Assembly: GCF_002811475.1 (NCBI RefSeq)
Contig: NZ_NPDL01000011.1
Location: 70,314 to 134,313, forward strand
Direction: 5' to 3'
Length of the DNA stretch: 64,000 bases
Origin: Leptospira hartskeerlii
GTDB taxonomy: Bacteria > Spirochaetota > Leptospiria > Leptospirales > Leptospiraceae
Numbering within the stretch: the first letter of the stretch is position 1; each line of letters begins with the position of its first letter. Of the stretch, positions 26,524 to 35,982 are shown one piece after another. The translations under genes and the position numbers were made by a program. Below the pieces are notes generated by a model. That model was given only the letters and a program-made list of their open reading frames with translations, did not search any database and was not told where the DNA came from.

Positions 26524-27636
26524 TTATTCTACGACGACAGAGGAAGAAAATCCACTCCAGATTTTTGTGCCAAGGGCCTCTAATTTGCTTGGATAAGCCA
26601 AAGAGAATAGTATTCCCCTGGTCCCTCTTAAATAAAATTTTTCCAGCACGATGATCTGGCTCTTACGCCCATCTTCTCCTACAAAATCGAAACTCGTTCT
26701 ATAAAGGTCCCCTTCTTTTTTGCGAAGATAATTCCATTCTCTCATCGTCCTGGAATTGATCCCTCGGAGTGAATCCCATACAATATAATAGTTTTGAGCA
26801 TTAAAGATAGAGGGATGAAAATGAAGTGTGGTTCCTATCGTGAATACAATCCGATCCGGCCGAAAGAATAATATACCTTCACTACTCTTTCGATATTCTT
26901 TTTCCCAAGTAGAAGGTCCTCCTTCCACAGGAAAATTCTGGTAGAATCTATGCACCTGCCAGAGATAATCCGGATCTTCTCCTGAAAGCTCTCTGTCTTC
27001 ATCCGGAAATAAATAAGTAAGATCAGGAGGAAGATCTAAAGAATATGCAAAGTCGGAACTCCTAATCTTCAAAACTTCCGGAGTCCAGCAGCCGAACGGA
27101 TCAGTAAATCTTTGTAGTTCTTTTTCTTTATGAGAATATTGTTCTAAAAATTTCGCGAGAAGTTTTGCAGTTCTTTCATAACCTTCCGGTACCAATTTTC
27201 CGTATCTCAATCGATAGCAGTACATGGAACCTTTTAAAAGGCGGATTGCAGAATATGGATTTGCATGCTTTTGCAAACTTTCCGCCTCGCTATAATGTAG
27301 ATCCAATTCTTGCCTGTTCGGAAATACTTCCTTGTAATTTCGATCCAGGATCATCTCCACTTTTCCGTCTTTGTAAAAACGATAATTGCGAGATCTGGAG
27401 TCTGTCTTCCAAACATAATGTGCGCTTAATCTAAATGCAGTTTGGAGCCTGTTATAAAGTAGTTCTTCTTTTTTTTCCTGATCGCCAAACCAAGGCTGAC
27501 GCAGAAGTGGATCGACTTCTTGGGCAATTACCGGAATCGAAGCTATAGTCGGAAGGAAAAGCAGGAAAATTGTATATAATAATTTTATAATATACGAAAT
27601 GCGCGCAAACGAATCTTTTACGATCCGGGTTTTCAT
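26524..27636 (-). CDS. Unknown exported protein
   Basis: Not recognised. 370 residues with an N-terminal hydrophobic export signal after basic residues, ending near P-V-I-A-Q-E. The mature part is rich in Tyr, Arg and Phe, has no further membrane helices and shows no catalytic motif that I can identify. The C-terminal third looks beta-rich. The ATG overlaps the radA TGA as ATGA, so it is translationally coupled to a DNA repair gene, which may reflect operon crowding rather than shared function. Confidence 0.6.
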   Translation of the reverse strand: MKTRIVKDSFARISYIIKLLYTIFLLFLPTIASIPVIAQEVDPLLRQPWFGDQEKKEELLYNRLQTAFRLSAHYVWKTDSRSRNYRFYKDGKVEMILDRNYKEVFPNRQELDLHYSEAESLQKHANPYSAIRLLKGSMYCYRLRYGKLVPEGYERTAKLLAKFLEQYSHKEKELQRFTDPFGCWTPEVLKIRSSDFAYSLDLPPDLTYLFPDEDRELSGEDPDYLWQVHRFYQNFPVEGGPSTWEKEYRKSSEGILFFRPDRIVFTIGTTLHFHPSIFNAQNYYIVWDSLRGINSRTMREWNYLRKKEGDLYRTSFDFVGEDGRKSQIIVLEKFYLRGTRGILFSLAYPSKLEALGTKIWSGFSSSVVVE

Positions 27637-29000
27637 TTAAAAAGGCCTTCTAATTCTCTTAGAGCGCTAATTCCTACAATTTCCATTCCGGGGATTTTTT
27701 CTAGCTCCGCCAGATTTCCTTTAGGAAGAAAAACTGTTTCGATCCCAACACCTTTCAGTTCTTTTAATCGAAGGGAAACCTGTCCTACGGACCGGACTTC
27801 TCCGGAAAGTCCTACTTCTCCAATGACAGCAAATCCAGATTGAACAGGTCTTTCGGTATAACTGGAAAGTATAGAAGCGCAGATCGCAAGATCGAGCGCG
27901 GGTTCGTCCACCTGTAGTCCTCCTGCCAGGTTTCCGAATATATCACATTCTGATAATGTATGTCCCAAGTATTTTTCGATTACTGCAGCAAGCAAGATAA
28001 GTCTTCGAGTATCGGGACCTTCTGCCATTCTTCTTGCCTGAGAATAATTGGTTCTGCTTACTAAGGCTTGGACTTCTACGCTGAGAGCTCGGCTTCCTTC
28101 TACAACGGAACTGATGACTGAGCCACTTTTTCCTTCTGTGAGAGAACTGATAAATACTCTTTGTCTGTCTTTTACTTCTTTTAATCCGGATTCCAACATT
28201 TCGAAAACTGCAAGGTCTCCTACTGCGCCGAATCTGTTTTTTACGGCGCGAAGAAGTCTGAAATAATTCAGTTTGTCCCCTTCGAAGTACAATACCGTAT
28301 CGACTAAATGTTCCAATACCTTAGGACCTGCGATCGCTCCATCCTTAGTAATATGTCCGGTCATTAGGATAGGGATTCCGGTGCGCTTTGCTGTTTCCAA
28401 GAGAACTTGAGTACATTCTCGGAGTTGCGTGACTGTTCCCGCTTGGTTTGGAAGTGCTTCCCTTGTAAGAGTTTGGATTGAATCTACAAATACTAGATCG
28501 GGGGCAACATCCTCGACCATTGCAGAAATATTCTCAGCGTATGTTTCTGAGGAAAGAAGAAGGTTATCTGATAGAACATTCATCCTTGCCGCTCTGAGTC
28601 CCACTTGAGCTGCTGATTCCTCACCGGATATGTACAATATTTTTCTGCCTTGAGAGATCATACTTCTGCTGATCTCTAAGATGAGAGTGGACTTACCTAC
28701 TCCAGGTTCTCCACCTACTAAAATCAAACTTCCAGGAACAAGTCCACCGCCTAAAACCAAATCCAATTCAGAAAGTCCTGAACTCAGACGTTTTGTATCA
28801 TCGGGTGAAATAGAATCTATAGGAACGGGTTCCTTATAGACCGCGGATTTCTTATAACTGGGAGAAGAAGAAAAACGATCCCCTCCCGATTCTTCCACAA
28901 TCGTATTCCATTTACCGCATGATTCACATTTGCCCGCCCAACGAGAAAATTCTTGTCCGCAGGATTGGCAAAGAAAGGTTTTGGAAATTTTCTTTTTCAA
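27633..29000 (-). CDS. radA: DNA repair protein RadA
   Basis: An N-terminal zinc finger (C-Q-S-C-G then C-E-S-C-G), a RecA-like ATPase with Walker A G-G-E-P-G-V-G-K-S-T, the RadA-specific V-K-N-R-F-G motif, and a C-terminal Lon-protease-like domain. RadA is a helicase that helps branch migration in recombination. The longest frame starts at TTG 29030, but TTG 29000 overlaps the upstream TGA (TTGA) and places the zinc finger ten residues from the start, as in E. coli RadA. A GGAG lies about 14 bases upstream, so the start remains open to doubt. Confidence 0.95.
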   Translation of the reverse strand: MKKKISKTFLCQSCGQEFSRWAGKCESCGKWNTIVEESGGDRFSSSPSYKKSAVYKEPVPIDSISPDDTKRLSSGLSELDLVLGGGLVPGSLILVGGEPGVGKSTLILEISRSMISQGRKILYISGEESAAQVGLRAARMNVLSDNLLLSSETYAENISAMVEDVAPDLVFVDSIQTLTREALPNQAGTVTQLRECTQVLLETAKRTGIPILMTGHITKDGAIAGPKVLEHLVDTVLYFEGDKLNYFRLLRAVKNRFGAVGDLAVFEMLESGLKEVKDRQRVFISSLTEGKSGSVISSVVEGSRALSVEVQALVSRTNYSQARRMAEGPDTRRLILLAAVIEKYLGHTLSECDIFGNLAGGLQVDEPALDLAICASILSSYTERPVQSGFAVIGEVGLSGEVRSVGQVSLRLKELKGVGIETVFLPKGNLAELEKIPGMEIVGISALRELEGLFK

Positions 29001-29635
29001 TGTTCGAATAAATTCTCCATTTGGAGCCAATCAATCTGGTTGAACACCGGAAGACATTGGAATGCTTCTTGAGCAAGTTCGTATCTTCCTTCTCGAATCA
29101 ATATCTGAGTGAGTTTTTGGGAAAGAGAGATCAGGAATAAAACATCTCCGGATGCATATTCAATCTGATCCTTAGTTAAACTTTGGGCGCCCCAATCGGA
29201 GGACTGATTTTTTTTGTCCAGTGTCTCGTCGAAAAATTCTCTGATAATATCTTTCAGACCATGTCTATCCGTATAAGTGCGGGCAAGTTTAGATCCGATC
29301 TTAGTGCAAAAAACTCCTTTGGTTAAAATCCCAAGTCTGTATCTTAAGAAGAGGGTATCCATACGAGCAAAATGGAAAACTTTGATAATATCAGGATTTT
29401 CGAATAATTTTTTGAGTCGCGGAGCCTCTGTTTGGTTGGGCAGAATTTGCACCAGGCTCACCCTATTTTTGGAATCGCAGATCTGGACCACGCAAAGACG
29501 ATCTCTTCTTGGATTTAAACCCATCATTTCGCAATCTACTGCCAAATGATCTTCTTCTAAATATTCTTTGAATCTCTCTTCGGAAAGATCTCCCGGAAAA
29601 AGATCCGGTTTATTGTTCGCGCGGTTAGATGCCAT
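28997..29635 (-). CDS. RNase D-like 3'-5' exonuclease
   Basis: 212 residues consisting only of a DEDD exonuclease domain: A-V-D-C-E-M-M-G (first Asp and Glu), H-F-A-R-M-D (second Asp region) and a late Y-A-S-G-D-V (Tyr and last Asp, DEDDy type). E. coli RNase D is about 375 residues with HRDC domains that are absent here. It could trim tRNA or other RNA 3' ends, and a DNA substrate cannot be excluded given coupling to radA through the TTGA overlap. Confidence 0.85.
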   Translation of the reverse strand: MASNRANNKPDLFPGDLSEERFKEYLEEDHLAVDCEMMGLNPRRDRLCVVQICDSKNRVSLVQILPNQTEAPRLKKLFENPDIIKVFHFARMDTLFLRYRLGILTKGVFCTKIGSKLARTYTDRHGLKDIIREFFDETLDKKNQSSDWGAQSLTKDQIEYASGDVLFLISLSQKLTQILIREGRYELAQEAFQCLPVFNQIDWLQMENLFEH

Positions 29636-29741
29636 AAAGCCAAAATAATCGAATAGGATCTCAGGTCCGCAAGAAAAGTCCGGCCCCTCAACCGGTTTTT
29701 TTCCTTTTCTATCTTTCGAATCAGTAAACCATCGTCCTAGA

Positions 29742-31667
29742 ATGAAAGCAGTTTTGCGAACCCGTATCTATGAAGAAGAACAAAAGTCTCAGTTTGAGTT
29801 CCCTATGGGAAGGACCGAGACCAAGAGTGATTGCGGGAATTATAAGTTTTCCTTTAAATTAGTCAAATCACCCGGCAAATCCACGTATGCTCCCATTTTA
29901 GAATGGATAGCGGAAAGAAGACCTCCTGCAGGTTTAGAACTTTTGACCCTGGAATGGGAGCTCCCTTCACACGGGATCAAAGAAGGTAGAATTTTCCGAC
30001 ATGGATACCAATCCTGGAGTCTCTCCGCTTCTGAAAATTTAGAAGATGCGGACATTTCTCCTAAGTTGGGATTTTTACAGTACTCCCAAGAAAATATTTA
30101 TTCGGAACATGAAGGGGAAGAAGGTAACTGGATCTCGGAAGCTTATGTTGTTCTTTTACCTAAAAACGAAGATTCAAAATTTTTTGCAGGAGCTGTTTCC
30201 AAAGGAGAAGAAGGAGTTAAGTTTAAAATTCTTACTTCCACTTCTTCCCAGAAAACCACTGAGAATTTTTTCAGCGGAGATATTCGAGTTGTGTATGATT
30301 TTTACCGCTTCGAAGATTTTAAAGGGAATAAACTTCCACTCACTCAGATCCGCGTTTCCAAATTCACAGGTGACGAAGCGATCTTCATAAAAAATTATTT
30401 TGCCGAACTTGCAAAAAATCTAAAAGTCAAACTTCCAGAAACACAAGTACCGACTGGTTGGTGTTCTTGGTATCATTACTATACCAAAATTTCGGAAAAG
30501 ATCATTTTACAAAATTTGAAAGAACTCAGATCCAAAAATTTAGGATTAAAAGTTTTTCAAATAGACGACGGCTACCAGGCAGAGATCGGAGATTGGTTGG
30601 AAACGAATGATCGTTTCCCTGGTGGAATGGGCTTACTTGCAGAAGCGATCCGTTCCGAAAAATTGATGCCTGGGATCTGGCTGGCTCCATTCTTAGTACG
30701 TAAAAAATCCAAATTTTTCCAAAAATTCCCGGAAGCAGTTTTAAAAGACAGAGATGGAAATCCAGTACCAGCACTTTGGAATCCGAATTGGGGTGTAGAT
30801 TATACTTATTGTTTGGATGTGACCCACCCTGCTTCCAAAGAATTTCTAGCAACAGTATTCAAAACCATAGTTAAAGAATACGGATACAAATACCTAAAGC
30901 TGGACTTCCTATATTCTGCATTGTTACCTGGCTGGACTTACGATCGTAGTCTATCACCTCATACTCGTTATGTGGAAGCTATTAAGTTCATCCGAAAAGT
31001 AGTCGGAAAGGATATATTCATCTTAGGCTGCGGAGCTCCAATGCTTCCTTCTGTCGGACTATTCGATGCGATGCGAATTTCCTGCGATGTGGCACCTTTC
31101 TGGTATAGAGAAAAATCCAGGATTTTAGTAAAAGATAGAAACGGACTCTGTACTGAAAGAGCGCTGATCAACGATATCACCAGAGCCTCTATGCATAGAA
31201 CACTTTGGTTGAATGATCCTGATTGTCTGTTAGTTCGTAAAAAGAAAAACAGTATGACCGAAGCACAAACAAAGATCATGGCAAGTATCATGTCTGTCTC
31301 TGGAGGAATGTTATTCGTTTCCGACGATCTTTCTCTGGTGAACGATGATCGTTTGGAATTATTACGAAAAAGTTTAGCACTTCAATCCAAGTGTAGAGGA
31401 AAAACCCCTCTTCCAGTTGGACTCGGAACCGAATTTTTCCCGAGCGCTCTATACAATCCATCCGGTTATTTAGGGATTTGGAATCCAAGCGACGAAAAGA
31501 AAGAGATATCGCTCTCCTTATTTTTCCCTTGGGACAAGAAGAATTTGATAGATTATTGGACAGGAAAAAAACCTGACTCTATAGAGATAGATTCCCGTAA
31601 AAAAATTCTGAAAATTGAAATGGAACCTTGGTCAACAGTGGTCCTATATTCCGGAAAACAAAGTTGA
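29742..31667 (+). CDS. Alpha-galactosidase-type glycoside hydrolase, family GH36
   Basis: 641 residues, cytoplasmic by lack of a signal peptide. GH36/clan GH-D hallmarks are G-W-C-S-W-Y, F-Q-I-D-D-G-Y-Q, P-G-I-W-L-A-P-F and the nucleophile strand Y-L-K-L-D-F, whose Asp should form the glycosyl-enzyme; R-I-S-C-D-V probably carries the acid/base Asp. An N-terminal beta-rich domain and a C-terminal beta domain frame the barrel. The substrate is probably an alpha-galactoside, but GH36 also includes other specificities. No transporter or sugar regulator is nearby. The start is an ATG with a weak ribosome binding site. Confidence 0.88.
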   Translation: MKAVLRTRIYEEEQKSQFEFPMGRTETKSDCGNYKFSFKLVKSPGKSTYAPILEWIAERRPPAGLELLTLEWELPSHGIKEGRIFRHGYQSWSLSASENLEDADISPKLGFLQYSQENIYSEHEGEEGNWISEAYVVLLPKNEDSKFFAGAVSKGEEGVKFKILTSTSSQKTTENFFSGDIRVVYDFYRFEDFKGNKLPLTQIRVSKFTGDEAIFIKNYFAELAKNLKVKLPETQVPTGWCSWYHYYTKISEKIILQNLKELRSKNLGLKVFQIDDGYQAEIGDWLETNDRFPGGMGLLAEAIRSEKLMPGIWLAPFLVRKKSKFFQKFPEAVLKDRDGNPVPALWNPNWGVDYTYCLDVTHPASKEFLATVFKTIVKEYGYKYLKLDFLYSALLPGWTYDRSLSPHTRYVEAIKFIRKVVGKDIFILGCGAPMLPSVGLFDAMRISCDVAPFWYREKSRILVKDRNGLCTERALINDITRASMHRTLWLNDPDCLLVRKKKNSMTEAQTKIMASIMSVSGGMLFVSDDLSLVNDDRLELLRKSLALQSKCRGKTPLPVGLGTEFFPSALYNPSGYLGIWNPSDEKKEISLSLFFPWDKKNLIDYWTGKKPDSIEIDSRKKILKIEMEPWSTVVLYSGKQS

Positions 31668-31753
31668 CTCTTACTGAATTCAGGGTGAGAATAGGCGCGA
31701 ACGTGTCAGAAACTTTCTTCCAAAATTCGGAAGATCCAAGGCGAGGTACATCA

Positions 31754-32215
31754 ATGAAATTTTTTCACAAAATTCTGGGAACAGGTCTACTTACATTCGG
31801 GATACTGCTCTCTCAAAATTGTTTTATAGATTCCATATCAAATTCACTTTCAAAATCTTCGGACTCACTACAAAGCATTTCCAACGCTGTGGTCTCCGTA
31901 GTATCTTCCGTTTCTTCCTCCTCCAAAGACGAGGCTGCTGAGAAAAAAGGATATAAAAGAGATGTGGAAAACCTAACCGCTTTCTATCTACAAACTGGAT
32001 CTACTCGTTCTTCCGAATTTGAATCTGATTTAGCAGAACTCGCTTCTAAAAACGGAGTGATCAACTGGAAAAATTCAGAGAGTACTTACGTTTCCATCGG
32101 TAGAGGACTCAAAAAAGCGGGCGTTAGTGAAGAAGGTTTTAAAACTTTTGCTGCAAACGTAAATTTCAAACCTGAAATCGCAAAGGCTCTGGAAAGAGGC
32201 TATCTTTCCCTCTAA
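31754..32215 (+). CDS. Small unknown lipoprotein
   Basis: About 153 residues from the ATG at 31754, which has GAGG seven bases upstream; the longer frame overlaps the alpha-galactosidase. The signal peptide ends L-L-S-Q-N-C with Cys23, a loose spirochaetal lipobox. A Ser-rich linker (many S-V-S-S repeats) is followed by a helical C-terminal domain of about 80 residues. No family is recognised. It ends one base before the next frame, so the two are probably expressed together. Confidence 0.7.
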   Translation: MKFFHKILGTGLLTFGILLSQNCFIDSISNSLSKSSDSLQSISNAVVSVVSSVSSSSKDEAAEKKGYKRDVENLTAFYLQTGSTRSSEFESDLAELASKNGVINWKNSESTYVSIGRGLKKAGVSEEGFKTFAANVNFKPEIAKALERGYLSL

Positions 32216-32216
32216 T

Positions 32217-34070
32217 TTGAGATCAAGCGTGTGCAAGCGGCTCTTTTCCAAGGGTCGCTTACTTCTTCTTTTTTTAATTTTTCCCTTTTCCACTCTTCAT
32301 TCCAAAGATAGCTTTTTAGATTTCATCTATGTGGATGCAAATACCGGACAATCCAGCGGCGGACATTCCGCACTTAGATTCGATGATACAGTCATCCATT
32401 TCCAATATTATCCTGACGAAATATTCAGAGTAGTCCGCGAATCCTACGAAAGATTTTCCTATTCATATAATACTTATTCTAATCGAACGAGTAAGATTGC
32501 CCGCATTAAAATTTCCGAAGAAGATTTAGACAAGATCAGGACCGGTTTCGAAAAACTAGCATTAATACAATTCAAACATATTAAAAATTTAGGATCTATT
32601 AGATCAGATGTGCAATTTCTAAAAGAACTCCAAACACCTGAAAAGAATATTAAAATAAGAACATTCGGTTATTTTAGAAAAGAAGAAGGAGCCAAACCTT
32701 CCTCTTTAAAGGAAGAGCTGGGATCTATCTTAGGCAAAGGCTGGCTTGGAAAACTTAGAACGCAGATCAAAAAAGAATTAAACTCCGCGTTACTCGAAGG
32801 AAAATTTACATTATTCTCCGAGTCACCTACCGTCCAAAACGGAACCTATCCTTTTTATAAGGAGGGAATTTCTTCTTGGTTTCTGCCCAGATTGGAAAAA
32901 CTTTCCGTCTTGGAAATCCTAGATTTGGGATATTCCTTGGATCCTGAAACAATCTTTCTTTCCTCCGGAAAATCATTAAATGAAGAAGAAAAAGCAAAAC
33001 TGATCTCTCTCAAAGAATCTCTCAAACTTTCTATTATTGAACTGCTCCAAGAAGAAAATTCAACCTGGGGTCATAGCGTACTCGTCAATCTTGCAAGATT
33101 TTTCGTTTTGGAGAAGAGTATACAAGAGCAGAGACTATACTTCTTAGTTACTTTCCCGGAATCTGTCTCACAGATTACCCCCACCACCTGGTCCAAAGAC
33201 AAAAAAGTAGTCGAGGCAAGTTCAGATCTACTATTGGAAGCTTCTAAAACGTTTAGAGAAGAAAGACTAAACTCGGAAAATCTCACGGAAGAAAATTATC
33301 TCACCTGGGAAGATCTAGAAAATCGAGACTGGGAATTGAGAACAGGATTAAGCAGAGGGATCTCCATCCGAAATACTTTTGATAGACTTTCGCCCGATCT
33401 TTCGGGCAATTTTGTATTCTCATTTCCGACTCCGGAGCCTGAGATTATCTCGGAAAACTTGCTTCGTTCCGAACAGGAAGAAGTAAAATATTATGAGAAC
33501 TTAAAACGTTTTTATACCTTCAAACTCATTACAAAGAACTGCACCTCAGAGATTTTTGATTCATTGGAATTTATCCTAAATGAGCAGGAATACCAAAACG
33601 TTTTAGGAAAAAGAATAGATCCGCATTCTTCTCTCACTTTTATTCCATTTATTGCTTACGATTCGATTACGGAAAAATGGAAAATAAAAGAAGAAACCTT
33701 AGAACTTTCTCATAGAAAGGCCGCCTTAGAAAAAATCTACGAATCGAATCCAAAATGGAAAACATATCTAAAAGAATCCAATGTTTTCAGTTCTAGCATC
33801 TACCAAACGAATCCGGATGATCATATGTTCGTATTTTTTACGGATGATGTAATTCTGCTCAGACCGATCTATGGGATCGTAAATTTGGGCTGGGGGATCG
33901 GAAATTTTGCTATAGGAATATTCACTAGTCCGTTTGACAAAGGAAGAAGAGCGCAAAACGGATTACAATCCGCGTTCTTCTCCTTGCCTGAATTAGTATT
34001 TTTTAATATTCGAAAAGGTTCCTTTCCAGGTGCAAAACCTCTTCGTTCAGAAAGAAGATCAGAGCCTTAG
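32217..34070 (+). CDS. Exported DUF4105-like protein, possible permuted papain-fold enzyme
   Basis: 617 residues with an export signal (R-L-L-L-L-F-L-I-F-P-F-S-T-L-H-S). After it comes G-G-H-S-A-L-R-F, and about 400 residues later K-N-C-T-S-E-I-F. A His in a G-H-S-x-L-R-F strand followed later by N-C-T is the pattern I associate with DUF4105 and with circularly permuted NlpC/P60 folds, where His precedes Cys. Enzymatic activity is inference. The TTG start has no good ribosome binding site; GTG 32229 is an alternative. The 3' end overlaps the convergent receiver-PP2C gene by 12 bases. Confidence 0.65.
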   Translation: MRSSVCKRLFSKGRLLLLFLIFPFSTLHSKDSFLDFIYVDANTGQSSGGHSALRFDDTVIHFQYYPDEIFRVVRESYERFSYSYNTYSNRTSKIARIKISEEDLDKIRTGFEKLALIQFKHIKNLGSIRSDVQFLKELQTPEKNIKIRTFGYFRKEEGAKPSSLKEELGSILGKGWLGKLRTQIKKELNSALLEGKFTLFSESPTVQNGTYPFYKEGISSWFLPRLEKLSVLEILDLGYSLDPETIFLSSGKSLNEEEKAKLISLKESLKLSIIELLQEENSTWGHSVLVNLARFFVLEKSIQEQRLYFLVTFPESVSQITPTTWSKDKKVVEASSDLLLEASKTFREERLNSENLTEENYLTWEDLENRDWELRTGLSRGISIRNTFDRLSPDLSGNFVFSFPTPEPEIISENLLRSEQEEVKYYENLKRFYTFKLITKNCTSEIFDSLEFILNEQEYQNVLGKRIDPHSSLTFIPFIAYDSITEKWKIKEETLELSHRKAALEKIYESNPKWKTYLKESNVFSSSIYQTNPDDHMFVFFTDDVILLRPIYGIVNLGWGIGNFAIGIFTSPFDKGRRAQNGLQSAFFSLPELVFFNIRKGSFPGAKPLRSERRSEP

Positions 34071-35162
34071 AAGTAAATAACTGGAATCGTCCCTGAATTC
34101 TCTAGTAGGCAAACTTACCTTACTGAAAGTGTTGATTGCTTCTTGGTAATCTTCTATACTTAAACCTTTTTTTCGGACATCTTCCAGCTCTTTAAATAGA
34201 GGACTGGAAAGACTGTTCAATAGTCCGTCACTGTATAAGAATAAAACATCTCCAGACTCATAAGGGATCTCATGAGACTCGAATTCTAAAGCGTCCATAA
34301 TCCCAAGTAGCTGACCCGATTTTTCGTTTAGGAGTTTTTGCCCGGCAGCCTGGTATAAGACAGGAAAAGGATGACCTCCCCTTGCATAACAGATTGTCTT
34401 TTTTCCCAGATCGATCACCGCAACTGCAGCAGTAAGACTATGAGTCCCTATTTCTTGGGCAAGTTCCAGGTTCATTCTTTTCAGAACATGAGAAGGGTCC
34501 TGGTTTTCTTTGTAAGCTTCTCTTGCTATGCTCGTCATGAGAAGTCCGATGAGTCCGGAAGTCACTCCATGATCCTCAATATCTCCGAGAAGGACCATTA
34601 CCTTGTTCTCAATTTTAGAAAGTACATAAAAGTCCCCGCTCACGTAAGAAGCCGGGGTATTGTCCACTACTACTTCCAGGGGGGAAATTACCGGAACGGA
34701 AAGGATCTTTTTCTGGATCTTAGAGGCAAGCCTCAGATCTCGCATGATATTTTCGTCCCTCGCTTCCTTCTCCTTTAGTAAAGTATAATAGTCTAATGCT
34801 CTTTGGACCGCTATGCGGACCGTTTGGAGGGAGAACGGTTTTAAAAGAAAATCAGATGCTTTATGAGTGAGAGAAGTCACCACATTATTGATATCCCTTT
34901 CGCCGGTCATCATGATGACTTGGGTGGCGGGATTCAAATTTTTGAAATAAGGTAGGACGTCCAACCCGCTGGTTTTAGGCATGTGGATGTCCAGGAAGAC
35001 GATAGGATTGGTTTCTTTTTCGAAATACTCCTTACCCTTCTCCACTGAATCAAAAAAAGTAGAATTGTAACCTAATTTGGAGAGAAGAATTTCCAGCGCC
35101 TCTCCTACGTCCCGATCGTCGTCTATGATCAGAATTTCAGGTTTAATCGTAATTGATGTCAT
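34059..35162 (-). CDS. Response regulator with PP2C-type (RsbU/SpoIIE) phosphatase output
   Basis: 367 residues. An N-terminal receiver domain has the acidic pocket D14-D15-D16, phospho-acceptor D58 in V-F-L-D-I-H-M-P, and the later T and K. A short helical linker is followed by a SpoIIE/RsbU-type PP2C with G-D-F-Y, a G-D-I-E-D-H-G metal motif and L-Y-S-D-G-L-L. Such proteins dephosphorylate STAS antagonists and so free a sigma factor after receiver phosphorylation. It starts directly after the stop of the unknown gene upstream. Which STAS protein it serves is unknown; one is encoded at 15.8-16.1 kb. Confidence 0.93.
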   Translation of the reverse strand: MTSITIKPEILIIDDDRDVGEALEILLSKLGYNSTFFDSVEKGKEYFEKETNPIVFLDIHMPKTSGLDVLPYFKNLNPATQVIMMTGERDINNVVTSLTHKASDFLLKPFSLQTVRIAVQRALDYYTLLKEKEARDENIMRDLRLASKIQKKILSVPVISPLEVVVDNTPASYVSGDFYVLSKIENKVMVLLGDIEDHGVTSGLIGLLMTSIAREAYKENQDPSHVLKRMNLELAQEIGTHSLTAAVAVIDLGKKTICYARGGHPFPVLYQAAGQKLLNEKSGQLLGIMDALEFESHEIPYESGDVLFLYSDGLLNSLSSPLFKELEDVRKKGLSIEDYQEAINTFSKVSLPTREFRDDSSYLLLRL

Positions 35163-35978
35163 CTAATCGATCCTAGAAAATTCCCGGGTCTCGGAAATTC
35201 TGGCAACCATAGAATCATACTGTTCGTCGAACAAGGATTTTTCGAGAAACGGATTGGTCGCGGACACCATTTCTCCGTAACTCCAAGAGTATACTGCAGA
35301 GGTCTGACGATCTAAAATTTTTCCGGAATGGATGGCTCCGGAGAGAGATCTCAGATTTTCTTTTTTAAAACATCTGAGTAGTGCCCTAAATTCTCCTTCT
35401 TTTTCAGGAGATAAATATCTGAAATTTTTATGAAATAGCACTGCGTCGTGAAAATATTCGGGAATATTGAAAGCGCCCGCGGCCCCAATCTTTCCGGAAA
35501 GTAAACGGATAAAAGAAGTGATCTCGTTCATGATATTCAGACCGGGATATTCTTGGCCTTCGAATAACTTTTTCTTTTCTCCTAATTTCCCAAGTTTTAC
35601 GTTTTGGCTTAAGAGCCAATCTATATAGATCATCGGAAAAGATTCGTTAATCTTTTTAAAAAGAAAGTCGGAAAATTTTAGTCTCATATGGACCAAGGTT
35701 TCGTTCTCTTCGGTTTTGATATAGATCCGATTATCTACTTCCGAAATTCCATGGATCTCTAATTTAGTTTTTTGGAATCCTCTGAACTGTAACATTTCGA
35801 ACATTCCGGATTGTTCCAAAAGTTCCTGCACATCCTTAGTGGAAAATCGATTGAATAGAGTATCTTCTATCCCTAAATGTGTTTTGAATTCTCTGTTTAC
35901 ATCGATAAGACCTAATGCCTCTGGATCGATATAACTCTGGCCTGATGCGGATTTATCTGAACCGGAAAATATGCTCAT
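35163..35978 (-). CDS. Unknown protein between deacetylase and receiver-PP2C genes
   Basis: Not recognised. 271 residues, soluble, no signal peptide. Conserved-looking stretches are G-Q-E-Y-P-G-L-N, P-E-Y-F-H-D-A and F-R-Y-L-S-P-E-K-E-G-E-F-R-A, which hint at an alpha/beta enzyme or binding domain. It starts 4 bp after the deacetylase stop and its stop is adjacent to the next ATG, so the three are almost certainly one operon. The context suggests a role with acetyl-lysine or acetyl-polyamine metabolism or in the signalling output, but no function can be assigned. Confidence 0.6.
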   Translation of the reverse strand: MSIFSGSDKSASGQSYIDPEALGLIDVNREFKTHLGIEDTLFNRFSTKDVQELLEQSGMFEMLQFRGFQKTKLEIHGISEVDNRIYIKTEENETLVHMRLKFSDFLFKKINESFPMIYIDWLLSQNVKLGKLGEKKKLFEGQEYPGLNIMNEITSFIRLLSGKIGAAGAFNIPEYFHDAVLFHKNFRYLSPEKEGEFRALLRCFKKENLRSLSGAIHSGKILDRQTSAVYSWSYGEMVSATNPFLEKSLFDEQYDSMVARISETREFSRID

Positions 35979-35982
35979 GTAA

